A DNA stretch of 64,000 bases, taken from positions 11,095,387 to 11,159,386 of the forward strand of contig OU612069.1 in NCBI GenBank assembly GCA_914767715.1, read 5' to 3'. Below the pieces are notes generated by a model. The model was not told where the DNA came from. It made no database searches and worked only from the letters and a program-made list of their open reading frames with translations. How positions within the stretch are numbered: position 1 is the stretch's first letter; every line of letters begins with the position of its first letter. The DNA comes from Membranipora membranacea. Taxonomy: Eukaryota > Bryozoa > Gymnolaemata > Cheilostomatida > Membraniporidae. The translations under genes and the position numbers were made by a program. Positions 13,519-25,990 of the stretch are shown here, piece by piece.

Positions 13519-16500
13519 GAGAGAGGAGGCATATAACTGCAGGATTTTTGTGTTTAATGATCATAGAAAATGGTCGATGTGAGTATCATTTAGATTTATC
13601 TCATTACTACAAATGAATACATTACAATTGCAGTATAAATAACCAAATATATGTCACCAATTCTTGTGAATTTTCCAAAATATTTGAGGAAAGAATGTAA
13701 ATCATTGTCTCTTTACAATAACACCAGGTTTACACTCAGACATACAGCGGTAGTGAATACATCTTTGCTCAAGGAATCCCAACAATGACAGAGCTAACCA
13801 TCTGTATGTGGCTCAAGGCCAACGACGGTTACAACAACGAACATATATTCAGCTATGCAATTGATAGCAAGTCGTATAATGTATGAGAAAGCCTGATTTC
13901 AAGCCATTAGTGACTTTTCGATGGAGAATAGTTGCGCTGTTTGTTGTCCGACTTTTGGAAAGGAATATATCTATAACTAAGTTAAAATCAAAACTTTTTT
14001 TCTGTCAAGACATGATATCAATACTGTTTGTAGTGTCATTGCCTTATCAAATACTAAGTTTAGCTAATGCTGAATCTAGACTCAGAACACCCTAAAGTTG
14101 ATTCAAACCCCGCCATACATTGTCATCAATTGATCAATCAATATTACTATTGTGATACATAAATGTTCTCTGTCCATGGCTTCTTGTGTTTAGTTGAAGA
14201 CAACGAGTTTTTGATCGTTATTGATGGTTGCTGTTCACTTGAGCTGTACATTGAAGGAAGTGATGATGGTTTAGACGACCCTGTGGATGTTCAAGTTGAC
14301 CCACAACTTGATGTTTGGAACAGGCTTTGCTGAACGTGGAAATCTGGGTCCACCTTTAAGGTATGTTTACATTACAACTCCAAGTGCCAGACAGTTCTTA
14401 AAGTCACACCAGTACATTATGACTGTAAATGAGTGTCTATAAACAAGATCAGTGATTCTCAAAACCCTTATTGACAATCACTTGTCGACTATTACTTGTT
14501 GACTCTTGCATATCAACTTTCACTTAACATAAATAATCAATTTGTACCTTGAGCATAAATTTTTTAGGATTCACACCACAACCGATACTAGGCCTTAATA
14601 TAATACCATTAGATTACAAAAGAACGTAATGAACTAATTTGCATGAATGCAGTAAAGACTTACCCTTTCAATTTTAGGTGCAGGCTGAGGAGGTATGATT
14701 GGGAGAAATTTTGATATAATTTAAATTATCTAAATCAAATGGTACATAGCTAGTGCAAAGTCCAATGCATATATCTTAATACTTTTTTAAGTGGTACACA
14801 ACAATGTATGATGACAGCACTATGGACCTGTATGGATCTCTGGATCCTGGAGACCATACTTTGACAGGTTGCGGTGGTATTATGGTCATGCAGGATCAGG
14901 ATAGCTTACATAAGTTATTTTCACCCATCACCGCATCAGTTGACATAAACAGGTAGAATCCTAAAAATACCTGAACCTAAACCCCAATAGCATATAACCT
15001 GCAGCAGTTTCATATTTACCCGGTCTAATAGTGACTGAGGTGACTCCTGCACAACTGCAATATAATTACAAAAAGCCTTAATCTCAACAAGTGAAAAGAC
15101 ATGAATAGATAAATCAAAAATGGGAAGTGGATTATCATCCATATGCAACAATATTGATGGGTTGTTTTCCCATCTCCTGACAAAATAGTTCTGTTAGTTA
15201 TAGCTAGACAAAAAAATTATTAACTTACATATCCGTGACTGTCTTACTTAAACGTGTGTGGAGCTTTTCCCTCTTTTATCGATAAATGCAAACATTTATT
15301 ATGTATTTCAGTGGGCGGCATGAGCGCAGGTGATGCATTAGAGGGACATGTGGCAAAGTTCAGAATGTGGGAGTATGAGCTTGATATCACTCAGATAAAT
15401 GCTTTGACATGCTTGGATGAACGGAATTTGATGTCACAAAAGAACATGGACTACACTAATGTGAATTCGGCAACCCAACTATCGGACAATAATTTTCCAT
15501 GTGGTGAGAGGTGTTATAACTTAACTATTGCTTTTGATTTAGCGATTACACTTTATTAGTGAAATGTTGTGTTTGTTCTTGATTATTGACATCATACTGA
15601 GTTTTTATCCTAATGTATGAAACTGTAGCTCTCATTGATTGTATAGCGAGGCAACTCCAAATATGTAACATGAGAATCATGGTATTCCGGACCAAAACAC
15701 ATGGCAGTTCTGATATTTCAAATGTTAGGATAAGTAAGACCTTCCGAAAGCCTATGCGCCAAATCAGAGGAATCATGTTATATTGGCAGTGCGGATAAAA
15801 TAACCTGATACTCTCTGAGAGCGTAAACTTTGCACTTGAAATAGTGTGAGGAACAGAATTAGTAGTATACCAAAATTGTATGCTGAAATGCTTAAAATAT
15901 TCAAGGTTCCAACACGTAATTTAATGAATAAGTTGTCTAGTTCTGAGTATAATTGAAGTTGTATCCTCTTTGAACTTTCTTTTAGAAAATGGAAGATAAC
16001 TACAACTTACTAAGGTTCTGTGTAAAATTTTGGTAGCACGTTAAATTAAAAATGTAACAAATTAACCTTAACAAAATTCAAAGTGACGAACAGCTGGCTC
16101 CCCGTTCCCGGTTTAGAGAAACCCTTAGAATTGTTTTTGAAGTCTGACCCCACTTGGACTTCGGAGAAGTTGGCTCCTAGCCTTTTTCAAAGAGTGGCTC
16201 CTGTCGATATACTGCAGAATCCTTTGTTGTTCTAACAGTAACTCGAGTGGAGTTGAAAACAATATTCATGCACCACAAAGCAATTAAATAACCCTTTTTT
16301 GGTTATGAGCGTGTGATTATTTTTAAAAAAAGAGGGAGGCTGCTATTTAGAAGATAAGTTTTATACTTCACAATATCTTGCAGTCTTAAGTAATATATGG
16401 ATTACTAACTTTCAACGCTAAAATTGATCTTTGAAAAGTGCCTGGAAGTCCAATTAGGTAGCTTAGGCAGTTTAAAATATAATATGTTAAAAAAATATAA

Positions 16501-17854
16501 AGATAGTAATTATTAAAGTCCTTCCGCTAGCTTTTTCTTCTTACTCCAAGTAGTATAATATCCAAAATGTTATATAATATCCAATGGTAGTTAATATAAG
16601 TAATATAATATCCAATAGTAGTTAATGTCCAATATAAATCCTTAGAAGATGTGAGTAAAAAAATATGATTCAAAGTATAAGGTGTACTTAAATTATTTAG
16701 CTTATAATAAAATAATTCGAAGATAATTCGTAATACAATTCTATAATTGTATACAAAAATTGTTCTGTGTGTGTGTGTGTGTTCGTTCTCTCGTTGCGTG
16801 TGTGTTATCGTCATTCTCAGGTAAAGATTTTTTTCTCCTTATGTACCCTCTGATTGGTTCTCCAAAGACGGCACGTGTTGCTAACATGTCTGCAATAGCG
16901 GCACGTGTCTGTTATTGTAGCCTCATCTCTTTTGATGTTGCTGGTTAATAAGAAGGGGGGGGGGGGGTGAGTTTTTCCTGAAGTCCAGAATGTTCTTTAT
17001 TTCAGTCTCAAATTGCACCATTGATTAGCATTATTCGTTTGAGTCATCTTCCAGTTTCCTATAGTTTTCTCCGTCTTACTAACAGCCACTATTTATTATA
17101 ATCATATAGGGCTTTTGTTTCGTCGTTTTTCAAATGTGACTGTATCACTAGATACCATCGGCTTCCGGGTTTAAGTAATTTTCAGGTAGTTGAATTCCAT
17201 GGTTTGATTTAGATTTCAAAATTTCAGCATCCTCAGATAAAATGTTCGGCGATAAACAATAAATAAAGATTTAGCTTATCATGACTAAGCATCGTGCTAA
17301 TTGGCAACTTATTCAAGGCTTTGGTATTTGTTAAGCTGTTCTGCCGTAGTAAATTATATTAATGATGGTGCGCTGAAGTAAAATTTATACTCTATTTGCC
17401 ATTAACCATGGATGTTATTTATACCTGCTGTGTTGAATTCTAGCTGGTTATATGAGCTTTTGCGGTAACTCAAAATGGCAGTGTTTAGAGTTGTTTTCCT
17501 TTTTTTCTGTGCTGACAATAGTCAAAACATTGTGGGCACAACCCAAACGTCTGGCAGCAAAAATAATAAATTTTATTGATCTGAATATATTTTCTAACTT
17601 TTAAGAAAACTACAGGTATATCGAAGAGATGGAGAGAACAGTGGAAGGTGTAGAATCAACAATAACGATGTGTTTGGTGCAAGGTGCAAAACTACTCAAT
17701 CATGAGATAACAAGACTGTAAATCTATCAACTTTCATCTAGTTGATAGGACCTGAGATATTAATAATCAGGCCGCCACAAGCTATAAGGATGTTCTTGAT
17801 TTTGACGACCAGCTCTCAGAGAATAACATATACGCCAGTACAACTGTGTGCTGA
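13519..17854 (+). pseudogene. Pentraxin-PAN gene copy 3, multiply disabled
   Basis: All six exons are recognisable by alignment with copy 4. The signal-exon relic 13519-13578 lacks an in-frame ATG. Exon A is about 13719-13866; a CAA in copy 4 is TAA here (13719-13721), and the donor is GC instead of GT. Exon B 14194-14360 has the signature tryptophan changed to stop (TGA 14331-14333). Exon C 14792-14909 has lost its donor (GTAAGT to ATAAGT). Exon D 15312-15503 is open and normal (GGMSAGDALEGHVAKF, MWEYELD). Exon E 17606-17854 lacks about 70 bases in the middle, which removes the PAN cysteine core. The D-E intron has grown to 2.1 kb, against 0.5 kb in copy 4. It is closer to copy 4 than to copies 1 and 2. 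Confidence 0.87.
16545..16625. repeat. Short AT-rich tandem repeat (TATAATATCCAAT)
   Basis: Repeats of TATAATATCCAA(T/A) with TAGTTAAT spacers occur about four times within the last intron of pentraxin copy 3. A (GT)n run follows at 16766-16781, and a run of 13 G at 16956-16968. Confidence 0.65.
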
Positions 17855-18110
17855 CAGTGCTCATAATTCTTCTTGAACGCTGCCCTTCTCGCCGTCTTAG
17901 ACAAGTTAAATATCGCAGCTCATGAGACAAAGACTGTTTTCTGAGGCAAATGTGCATCACACTTTATGAGATTCTTTTTTTTAAAAGTGTATAGGTCCAT
18001 ACACTAGTCGAAAGCTATAATTATGAGAAAGTATATGCAACCATTTTGCGCAACATTAAATGTTTGTGATAGCTAATAAATCAATCATCAATAATGAGAG
18101 AAAAGAGTCA
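17855..18110 (+). mobile_element. LINE 3'-end remnant behind pentraxin copy 3
   Basis: Immediately after the stop of copy 3, the reading LLERCPSRRLRQVKYRSS, then a stop, then DKDCFLRQMC, matches in pattern the LINE C-terminal remnant at 10540-10800. The segment ends in TAGCTAATAAATCAATCATC, a short-period tail. A similar tail (AGCTAATAAATCAATCAATC) occurs at 54028-54047. Confidence 0.5.
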
Positions 18111-18189
18111 GAAAATTACATGAACTCATTACCATCATTTTTTTAAGTTCTGCCATGACATTTTTTAGGTTTAAAACTGTCACCAATAT

Positions 18190-19762
18190 GACATATAATA
18201 TCACTACAGATTTTGTTCGCGACGAACAAGGCTTGGTTTGTAAGAGTTATCTTCCCAAACTGCTATAGAATTCAATCAGTTAATGGTAAGGATGAATAGG
18301 GCTGTATCAACATATAAGAAAACAATTCTAACTGCTAACAATTATCACAGGTATTGTTTAGAGATGCTATTGTTCAATACTATATCCCTTACACAAAATA
18401 TTACATGCTATCTATACTACCTCAATGACAAGAATATTAGACACACCGCGCAATATCAAATTTTCATCAATTTTGTGCAATGAATGTACGTAGGTCTGTA
18501 ATGTAACTAGATTCAAGCTATTAAGCGCGGCAGTCATCCTGTCATTCTTATACACAAATATCCCACACTCCTGCATTCGGTGACAAATCACAAACCAGCT
18601 AGAGGTAAAAATGAGATCAAATCAACTCAGATTAAATAAAAAGTTACGTTGAAGCAAATAACCCTCAGGTGTAACACCATCTAGCCCTTCAAATTTATGC
18701 GATAGCAACAATAACACCAGTTGCATAGGTTTGTGCTGACTTTAGAGTAGTGACATTGGTGAAACCAGCAGAGCATCGATTGTTGCAACAACAGCAATGC
18801 AAGCTGATGACAATAACAGGTACATAAGAATAATAATAGTGCTAGGGCTTCATGCATGACCAGATATCTCAGCTACACTACACCACCTCATACCCCTGGT
18901 CACCCTCAGATTTCCAATTTTCAAGGTTATGTGGTAGAAAAAAAGATTGCAATAGCAGCGCCTGGCTGTGATAAAGATCTTATCCTGATCTCCAGCACTC
19001 TTGTCAGTTTAATAAATTAGTGTTCTATTATCACATATTAAAATTTTACCAAGAAAGACATTGTAGCAATTAAATAATTTGATATAACTCTAGAATAAAT
19101 TAAAATTTTAAGGTTTCAGGCCTCAGTAACTGAATTGAAACTGCTTTGCTTGCAAAGGTGACACATTGAGCAAGATGTTGCAACTATGCGGAAAGAAAGA
19201 AATATGCTGTGCAGTTTGATATAATGTCATTCCCTCTTGTCAATTGTAATATTTCTGTGTTTTTGTTTTGGGTATGCTAATTCAAAGTGCAGAAGGCACA
19301 CATAACAAACATTGGACAAACTTTGAAGCATCTGAATGTGTCTTCCTAAGTTACTATTTGAAAAACAGATTAGTCTAGGATTGGTTTCAACATATTGTGC
19401 AGATAGTATTATGCTGCCATCTTTTGACCAAAGTCAGCTGACTGCTGGGTTTCGTTGGCCGACCTGCCTGCAATCTCAGGGCAAATTGGCACAGATATTG
19501 TCATCCATTTAGTAATGATGGTCCCAAGTCATTGCCATTGTGGCAGCATAGATACCCTAACTTGTTGGATGAATGGGATATAAAACTTTAAAATAGCACC
19601 TGTGAGTGTTCATTGTTAGCAGTTGCTATCTGTATTGCGTTTGTTTGAACAGCTCTATATATATTAGCAATCTATTGAATGAATTCTCTAGCATTTTGAG
19701 AAGATAACTCTTACAAACTGAACCTTGTTCGTCGCGAACAAAATCTGTAGTGTATAATGTGT
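18190..19762. mobile_element. Non-autonomous DNA transposon with ~60-bp terminal inverted repeats
   Basis: The left end (18190-18253) and the right end (about 19699-19762) are inverted copies. Both contain CACTACAGATTTTGTTCGCG, then ACGAACAAGG, then TTTGTAAGAGTTATCTTC. The palindrome TTCGCGACGAA lies inside each arm. The roughly 1.45 kb between the arms has no long reading frame and no transposase motif (largest frame 66 codons at 18283-18483), so it would need a transposase from elsewhere. It lies between the dead copy 3 and the intact copy 4. I could not settle the target-site duplication or the superfamily. Confidence 0.8.
19455..19500 (+). repeat. Short fragment resembling the SINE 3' body
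   Basis: CCGACCTGCCTGCAATCTCA followed by GGGCAAA matches the 3' body seen in the SINE copies near 31205-31410 and 44635-44785. The tRNA-like head is absent. It lies inside the inverted-repeat transposon. Confidence 0.45.
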
Positions 19763-19914
19763 CATTTACTTCCCTCATAATTATGAAGTTATGTAACATA
19801 TGTCTGTTCGAATGTCAGTTTTCTTGTGTTTCATATGTTATGCATAAGGTATAATTTTGAGAACAATATTGAGTATTTGTAATTTCAAAGCTACTCAGTG
19901 CATGGGGCGACAAA

Positions 19915-20960
19915 CTGAACAATTTCAGCCTTACCAACCATGATAAACAAGAACTTTAATGTTCTTCTTTGTCACATTTAAAAATTAGATAATGTGTACT
20001 GGAGCATTTTTTCTCACAACTTTCACAGTTAGGTGATGTCAAAACAATCAATCAAGCGATCAGATTTCTTTCACACTGTTCATGGTTGGGAATATTGCCA
20101 TTCACTAAAGCCAATCAGAATCCGAGGTCAGAGCTGAATGATCAACCATGTTGAATGATGTAGCGACCGGTGAGTAAACAATGTCATGACCTGCAAATCA
20201 AACATGTTCAGTACTACTCAATAACTATTAACTCAAGGATTCAGAGTGTCAAGTTCTGTTATCTTGTTTATAGTGTTTTGTTTAGAATCAGGAAATGAGC
20301 TATTGATTGATGTTTCCTAACACAACTGGATCATGTGTGGATATCGTTAAAAAATATAGCTATTAAAATGCGCGCTGGGTCGCGCATGCTAACAGAAACC
20401 AATGACCTTGCTGATGCTTATCTGAGCTTGCTCGAAAAATGTTTTTAGTGGCAGTCTTATGCCAATGATAAACAAGAACAGAAGCTTTAATGTTCTTCTA
20501 TGTCACATTCAAAAATTGAATAATGTGTTTTGGCGCATTTTATTCTCACAACTTTCACAGTTAGGTGATGGCAAAACAATCAATCAAGCGATCAGATTTC
20601 CTTCACATTTTTCATGGAATTGGCCACAAACTAAGGCCAATCAGAATCCGAGGTCAGAGCTGAATGATCAACCATGTTGAATGATGTAGCAACCGGTGAG
20701 TAAACAATATCATGACTTGCAAATCAAACATGTTCAATCATACACAATATCTATTTATACAGGGATTCAGAGTGTCAGGTGCTGTCATCATATTTAATGT
20801 CTTGTTTGAAATCAGGAAATGAGCTATTGATTGATGTTGCTTGGTTCATGTCTGCATATTGTTAAAATATACAGCCATTTTAATTTGAATTCGCATCTGT
20901 CATGTCCAGTGTGCTTGTTGATGCTTATTCGAGCTGCTCTCAGAATGCTTTTTGGTGACA
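19915..20960. repeat. ~520-bp direct tandem duplication in the 5' flank of pentraxin copy 4
   Basis: Unit 1 (about 19915-20440) and unit 2 (about 20441-20960) align along their length. Shared blocks include ACAAGAAC, AATGTTCTTC, CAAAACAATCAATCAAGCGA, AATCAGAATCCGAGGTCAGA and CAACCATGTTGAATGATGTA. The second unit ends just before the signal exon of copy 4, so the duplicated segment is the proximal promoter region of that gene. A third, more diverged match lies downstream of copy 4, at 24670-24850. Confidence 0.85.
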
Positions 20961-20997
20961 TTTTAATGCAACATCTGAGCCAGACAATCTGATTGCA

Positions 20998-23910
20998 ATG
21001 TATGGGAATATGAGCCTTATAATCTCTGGATTTATGTGTTTGCTGGTTATAGAATGTGTACAATGTGAGTATTTCTATCTCCCCTTTACTTGCTAATGTC
21101 TTGTATCATTTTAGCAGAGATAATAAGGTTCCACTAACAAAATAATAAGTATCAAGCTTGCAAATAGGGTCAGGCGAAAGGAGGTTTATTTATATACAAA
21201 ATCGTTTTGAGGCCCTAATCTTCTTCATTGGTGACTGATTGCACATATTATGGCAATCAACATGGTCAGTAGTCAGTAGTGATTAGGTTGCTTAGAGGGG
21301 AGAGAGGAGGGGGGTGCACACTTTTGATGGACATCACATTAATTAAATATCCCTATCACAGAAATAAGCAACATTATGATAGACAGCGTTATGGCAGGGG
21401 AGCATTTTGAAATTTCAAAGACCGATCATGCAAATTGAAAAGTCTACAAGAAATAATTTGTATGTTTCCTTTTTAACATCCCATACCTTGCATGAGGTCA
21501 AAACCATCTTTTTCAATTAATGAACTAATCTGTCACTTTGTGTGGAACTTCTAATTTTAAAGGTTCTAGCCCAAATGTGCAACACCAAGTATATACTCAG
21601 ACCTACACTGGGGATGAATTCATCTTTTCTCGAGGGATCCCAACTATGACCGAGCTAACCATCTGCATGTGGCTCAAGGGCAATGACGGTTCTAGCGGTG
21701 AACACATCTTTAGCTACGCAGTTGAGGGTGAGATTTGGATAAAACTTTATATTTCTCAATCGCAAATTCTAGCTTACAACAAACTGAAAGTCTTGAGCAT
21801 TAAGAATTCACATCTGCTGCGTTTTCAATCTGGTCTTTGTCACATTGTTGTTAAAAATACACGCATAAAAGAAATCTTTAGCGGCAACTGAAGATTTGTC
21901 AGTATGATATTTTTGGATATCATTTGATATCAAAACTAATATCCCCTCATGTTAATGTTTCATTGATGAACTCGTATATTAAATTGAAGTTATCCTCATA
22001 TACAGACAGACAACTCTTGTAAAACATTACGACCTTAGGTTTCTGAATCATGCTTCTCTCTGTTTAGATGAAGACAATGAGTTTCTGATTGTTGTTGAGG
22101 GTTGCTGTTCTCTATATGTATACATAAACGGACACCGTGAGGAGCTAGACACATTTGTGGATACAGACTTTAACCCACACATCGAAATATGGAACAGACA
22201 TTGCTGGACTTGGAAGTCTGGATCTTATTTCAAGGTAAATTTAAATACTGAGCTTATAAGACACTTGACATATGTTATCAATTTCAAGCCTTCCGGCAAT
22301 CAGTCAGCAGGTATCTATTAGTTATTGACCATAAGATATTGGCTCTTAATTATTGACTATCCGATATTGTTTGATACACCTCATGATCATCACCAAAGGG
22401 TCAAGTTGTGAATTTCTCTCCATTGATCAAATATGGCTAATAATATAGTTTTTAAATAACAATGATATTTAGCCTCAAAGTCTTAATCAATGTTTGCATC
22501 ACAACATTGTTTGCTAACCATCAACTCTCTGTTTTCAAGTGATAATGAGTCACCTGTAAAATTATTTATGACAGCCATCCAAAATCATCTCGATTATATT
22601 GGACATAAATACTCGATATTGATTATTCCATGTATTTCCTTTTATCACAGTGGTACACTACAATGTATGATGACGACACTTTGGACTTGCATGCATACGT
22701 GGATCACGGGGAACATACCGTGAGAGGGGGTGGTGGTATTGTACTCATGCATGATCAGGACAGCTTATGTAAGTATGTATAGCTTAAATGCTTACAAATA
22801 TTTATGTCCAATTCCATGCTCGATCATATTAGTAACAAGTATCAATCCATCTACACTCACTGATAAGTCAAGAAACTTCACTTGTCCTGTCCCAAAGACG
22901 AAAACAAACATTTTTGATATTTCAGTGGGAGGAATGACCGGAAATGATGGTTTGGAAGGAGACGTGGCTAACTTTAGGATGTGGGATTATGAGCTTGATA
23001 TCACTCAGTTAAATGCTTTGACATGCATTGATGAAGGGAATTTGATATCACAGACATACATGAACTACACATTTGTAACACCAGCCCAACTCAGAAAGGA
23101 GGAGTTCCCATGTGGTAAGCAGTGTTGCAATTCAAAATCTCATTATGATTTATTTATTCCTATAGATTCATTTATTGATATGATTGGATATAAAAACTTT
23201 CATTGTCTATATTTCAAATTGGTTTAATCTCATGTCTATGAAATTGTTCCAATATGTTGTATTTGCACATAATTATTGTTATTCAAACAAACTAAGGTTA
23301 GATGCGGATTTTTCAATTAATATGAATATGAACGACCTGTGCTGTAGCTCCCTCATGTCTAAGAATATTGGTATTCTACAAAGTTTGAAATGGAGCAAAG
23401 AGCACCTTTTGTGTCTGAGATCACATTCACTTAGCTTGGAAGCTATAATTTCAAGCAATCGTTAGTCCAATCAGAAAGTTTGCAAGGCTGACATAGTAGT
23501 ATGATATAATTAAGTGAATCAGAACTTCAGCAAAAAGAAATAGCTGTCATGTTGCGAGCTCCCAGCAGCAAAAACAAACTATTTGTTGTTTCCAATCTCT
23601 TGCAGAAAACTACAGGTTTAATGAAGAGATGGAAAGAAATGTGAATGGTGTTGAATCGACAATAGCTATGTGCTTGGTGCGAGAAGCTAAACTTCTCAAC
23701 CATGTGATAATGACCTTCACTGCCAGCTCAAAGTCAAGATGCATATCAGTATGCAGTATGCATGCGAACTGCAAATCCATCAACTTTCATATAGGTGATA
23801 GGACATGTGACATTAATAATGAGGCTGCCACAAGCTATAAGGCTGTTCTTGATTTTAACAACCAGCTTTCAGAGGATAACATATACGCCAGTACAACTGT
23901 GTGCTTATAG
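20998..23910 (+). CDS. Pentraxin-PAN secreted protein, copy 4 (intact)
   Basis: Six exons: 20998-21064, 21563-21727, 22068-22234, 22651-22768, 22926-23114 and 23606-23910, all GT-AG, giving 336 aa. Residues 1-22 are a hydrophobic signal peptide (SLIISGFMCLLVIECVQ), so the protein should be secreted. Residues about 30-235 form a pentraxin/LamG-like domain. It has a C-W-T-W-K-S core at 123-128, close to the family signature HxCxSWxS with the first His displaced, a GGGGIVLMHDQDS loop at 159-171 matching the pentraxin calcium-ligand strand, and GDVANFRMWDYEL at 184-196. Residues about 245-310 are a PAN/apple-like domain with cysteines 258, 281, 285, 291 and 303. Pentraxins are calcium-dependent recognition proteins, and PAN domains bind protein or carbohydrate. 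An innate-recognition or adhesion role is inference. AATAAA lies at 24103. Confidence 0.9.
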
Positions 23911-24274
23911 TGTTCATATGTGTGATTGAGCTAGTTCAGACTTCAGTGGCTGTGTTTTAACTTGTCTGGTAACTACTATGCAGCTAGATCATTCAAGCAG
24001 TTTCTCTCTCTTTTGTTACTTTATATGAAGGCTATTGGTAGAAATATTACATAATCTCAGTCACAGGATCATACCTTCATTTATGGCCAGTGGCAATTAG
24101 TGAATAAAATTGCACAGTTTGCTGATTGGTAAACCTGCCATTGACTACCCGGACTTGTGCACTCCCACCCAAATAAGGTGTATTAAGATTATGTGAAATT
24201 TAAGCAATAGTGTCAACTCGTTTGTTACTCAACTCTGCCTTTTGGCGACTATTCCATAATATGAAATGATAGGA

Positions 24275-24480
24275 ATAGGTGGTTGCTAAGTTGGTAAGAG
24301 CGTCGGTCTTCAGAATGCAAGTGATGAAGGTCATTGGTTTTGAAGCCCACTGTAGTCCACTGTCTACTGGGGACATTGTTGTCTCACCCAAAGGGCTGCC
24401 TAATCTTTGGGATTTGGTGTGGTTACTGAACTTCTCATTTGGTCCTATTGACAGCAGTTTTGTATCTCCAATCTCATCTG
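24275..24480 (+). mobile_element. tRNA-derived SINE, copy 1
   Basis: GGTGGTTGCTAAGTTGGTAA plus GAGCG reads as a pol III A box. The degraded B box GGTTTTGAAGCC lies about 45 bases on. CCACTGTAGTCCACTGTCTA follows, the body shared with the copies at 25990, 31205 and 44635. It makes apparent reading frames on both strands that are not genes. Confidence 0.75.
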
Positions 24481-24669
24481 AATGATCGACATTGCTTGGT
24501 TTATGTAATGCCATAATAGTTTTTCGGGCCGCATACAGTGTCTTGCTAAGGTATCAAATAGTGAAACCAATAGATTATCAGTCTATGACTATTTTGTGAT
24601 CGTATGGGTCTTGCCATTAATTCAGGTGAATCAGGACATGAGGCAGATCAGCGCCCAAAGATCAAAAAT

Positions 24670-25455
24670 TGTGTGATTCGATAGCAACCAGTGAGTAAAC
24701 AATGGCATGACCTGCATAGCAAACATGTTTAATAATATTCAATATCAAATAAATCGCTAATTCATAGTGTCAAATTTCCCCACAATGTTTAAAGTCTCGC
24801 ATGAAATCAGGATGTTAAGTATAGATTGATGCTTCCTAACAGTATGTTACTTATCTGATTAATGTATAAATAGATAGGTAAACAAATGTGCGCATATTGA
24901 TGTACTGCCTATGTTTGATGCTGCATCGCCAACATGGAATTGTGGTGAGGGCCATTACAGCCAGACTATTGATTTCGGCTTTTAATTTTTATGTATATAT
25001 TCATAAGTCATATATGATACTTTATTGCTTTTTTGGAGAAATACCATCGGATAAAACATTGCGTGAGTAGCTAGAATACAGGTTTCTTATTACATATTGA
25101 TTGATGTGCTAGTTAAAAGCTTTTAAAATCAGGCAGAAGCAGACTGGGTAATTGATGTGTCATAGCTGTCTTAATAAAGAGAAAAAAATGAAGAAAGAAG
25201 AAGAAGTTGTCTTAACATAATCAATGTGGGCACAACTCCATAACAGTCAAGCACTGGTAAGACAGATCTAAAGAGCATGGCGCCACAGCTCTAGGCAAAT
25301 ACTGAAGCTCAAGGCAATTAAGACAAGAAAGTGATAATGAACTTTTATCTGATGTTGTGTTATTTGTTAAAAAAGAAGGTACACTGCAGGGATGAAAAGC
25401 ATTGTTTGAATAAAGAATCAACAATAACGATATGTGTGGTGCGAGAGTCATTTAC
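24670..25455 (+). pseudogene. Relic of a fifth pentraxin-PAN copy
   Basis: 24670-24850 repeats the 5'-flank block found upstream of copies 3 and 4 (GAGTAAACAATGGCATGACC, then GAAATCAGGATGTTAAG, then TTGATGCTTCCTAAC). About 600 bases further on, 25408-25440 matches the start of the PAN exon (GAATCAACAATAACGAT, then ATGTGTGGTGCGAGAG), corresponding to VESTIxMCLVRE in copy 4. The pentraxin exons between are missing. This is most simply a copy deleted down to its two ends. Confidence 0.6.
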
Positions 25456-25799
25456 TCCATCGTGCCAAGAGTGAGTTTACCTTACCTACATTTGATTGGC
25501 TTTTTGTAGAGATTAAGGACAAATAACTAAGAGACTATAAATTAACTTTCGAGGACGTTGCTGAATGGACACCGGTCTTTTATTCCAAATTGTCCTTTAA
25601 TCAGACCATGAAAATCTCAAATATTTCAGCTAATAGAGCCTTTGTTTTATATAATCAAGCTTTTTTTTGTATGGCTAGTAGCTGTGCTTCAGTCCACCTT
25701 ATATTGTGCAGCTCTGTGAGACAATGATTGTTTCGCTTATTATCCTTGATTGGGTCCAGCCACTGATATTATTCATGGATTAGGGGAACTTACGTATCT

Positions 25800-25990
25800 T
25801 ACCTTGAACATGCATTTATGACAATTTATGTAAGATTGCTAGCAACAATTTCTCATCTTTGATTGGTCCAATAGTTTAGTAATGTTACAGCCCAGCCTTG
25901 TTAATATTTATCAAGTAGCTGGCCTGAGTTTTTAAAGGTCGTTACGGGGATCTCAGGCAATGCATAACACTAAAGCTGCAATAATTTTAA
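25800..25990 (+). repeat. Dispersed repeat family R2, copy 1
   Basis: Shares TTTAAAGGTCGTTAC, CAATGCATAACA(T/C)TAAAGCTGC and CACAAAGTTA with the copy at 32690, and in inverse orientation with 49480 and 56510. It is joined directly to a minus-strand SINE at 25990. No coding content; class unknown. Confidence 0.7.
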
